NCBI GenBank assembly: GCA_963680875.1
Contig: OY804579.1
Span: 51,970,036 to 52,034,035 of the forward strand
DNA length: 64,000 nucleotides
Direction: 5' to 3'
Source: Bathymodiolus brooksi
Lineage: Eukaryota; Mollusca; Bivalvia; Mytilida; Modiolidae
Made by a program: the position numbers and the translations under genes. Shown one piece after another: positions 63,262-64,000 of this stretch (within the stretch, counting starts at the first letter, position 1; each line of letters begins with the position of its first letter). The notes beneath the pieces were generated by a model. It had not been told where the DNA came from. It did no database searches and saw nothing but the letters and a program-made list of their open reading frames with translations.

Positions 63262-64000
63262 GAAAAAAAAGATAAATGTTAATTAAACCTTATGATTACA
63301 TATTGATGTCAACAAAGCAACTGCTTTACAATAAATTAGTCAAAAGTAAATATGATTAGCTCAATATAAGCTTAATTGATTAACAGGCAAAATGTTTAAT
63401 ATATATTTGCAGAAAAGTCCAACTCCCTCTGGCAATATTAAGTATGCCTCCACACATATAGTATGGAAGGGAGACATATTGTTATCTACAATAAATATCT
63501 TTCACATTAATATTTTTTAACTAACGGTACTACACATGAAGCACAAGAATTTCTAATAAACACTTCTAGGTCTTTACACCTGCGTTTTATTTATTCTAAA
63601 TAAATTTCTAAATGTTACCTGATCTGTATAATTTTCCTTTTGTTAGGGACAGGTCTTTGTTAGGGCAATATCAAAGAAAGCTTTAAATCACAACTAGCCT
63701 TAAGCAAGTAAAACTTCATTTTATAAAATGTCACCTAGGCAGCATAAAATAAATATCTAAGAAATTCTATTCACTGGACTCCATAACAGTTGACAGTGTA
63801 CCAGTATGAATATTATGAAAGGGAAGCTTAACCAGTTATGGTCAACAATTTGACCAATATCAACAAAACCAACAACATACATAAATCAAGGGATTTTTAA
63901 TTGTATCATGCTGTGAAAAGTGTAATTTTGAACAATTTTTTGAAGGAATGTAGTTTGAATATAAAATATCTTACATTTGTAGGTAATTTTTCATGGTTTG
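63262..64000. other. No gene recognised
   Basis: AT-rich sequence to the window edge. A minus-strand CAAAT|gtaaga donor-like site follows an ATG at about 63990, but the window ends there and nothing can be concluded. Confidence 0.4.

Overview
This is an AT-rich, intron-rich and very repeat-dense piece of animal nuclear genome. There are no bacterial-type genes. The mixture of several tRNA-headed SINE families, abundant small inverted-repeat DNA transposons, tandemly expanded non-autonomous elements and a gene stretched over about 39 kb by repeat-filled introns suggests a marine invertebrate, most likely a mollusc (bivalve or gastropod). The organism call rests on remembered repeat styles and was not searched.

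The one protein-coding gene I can reconstruct runs on the minus strand from an ATG at 50381 to a stop at 11285. It has 19 coding exons whose junction phases all agree. Together they give a 2535-nt reading frame (844 residues) for a TMC (transmembrane channel-like) family membrane protein. It includes the family signature CWETYVGQ, about nine to ten hydrophobic helices, an N-glycosylation-type first extracellular loop and a 21-nt microexon. I cannot assign the TMC paralogue.

Regions: 1-420 is CpG-richer and might be an outside promoter or first exon. 420-11284 holds foldback and TIR elements, a SINE-tail satellite, tandem repeats, a G-rich purine satellite and a 5-bp-TSD hAT-like element. 11285-50381 is the TMC gene, with introns filled by SINEs, MITEs, tandem arrays and a palindromic TACTGG-rich element. 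49624-49905 holds the tail of a dead LINE. 51995-60960 is a near-identical direct tandem duplication (two units, joined near 56800) that may carry a duplicated non-coding first exon of the TMC gene. 60961-64000 has scattered MITEs and one SINE.

Most interesting points: (i) a 46-bp minisatellite has amplified the 5' splice site of TMC exon 6, giving ten decoy donors beside the real one; (ii) exon 13, which encodes the TMC signature, has a 72-bp tandem duplication of its acceptor and first codons; (iii) satellites at 4.2 and 31.2 kb appear to be amplified from parts of the local SINEs, and three SINE families with different heads share one 3' module; (iv) the recent tandem duplication preserves an empty site for a 5-bp-TSD CAGGGG element and one chimeric replacement; (v) a 397-bp patch at 8.1-8.5 kb is a copy of a locus 3 kb away, flanked by a 35-bp direct repeat. 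I see no undescribed protein system; the novelty is in repeat and gene-structure evolution.
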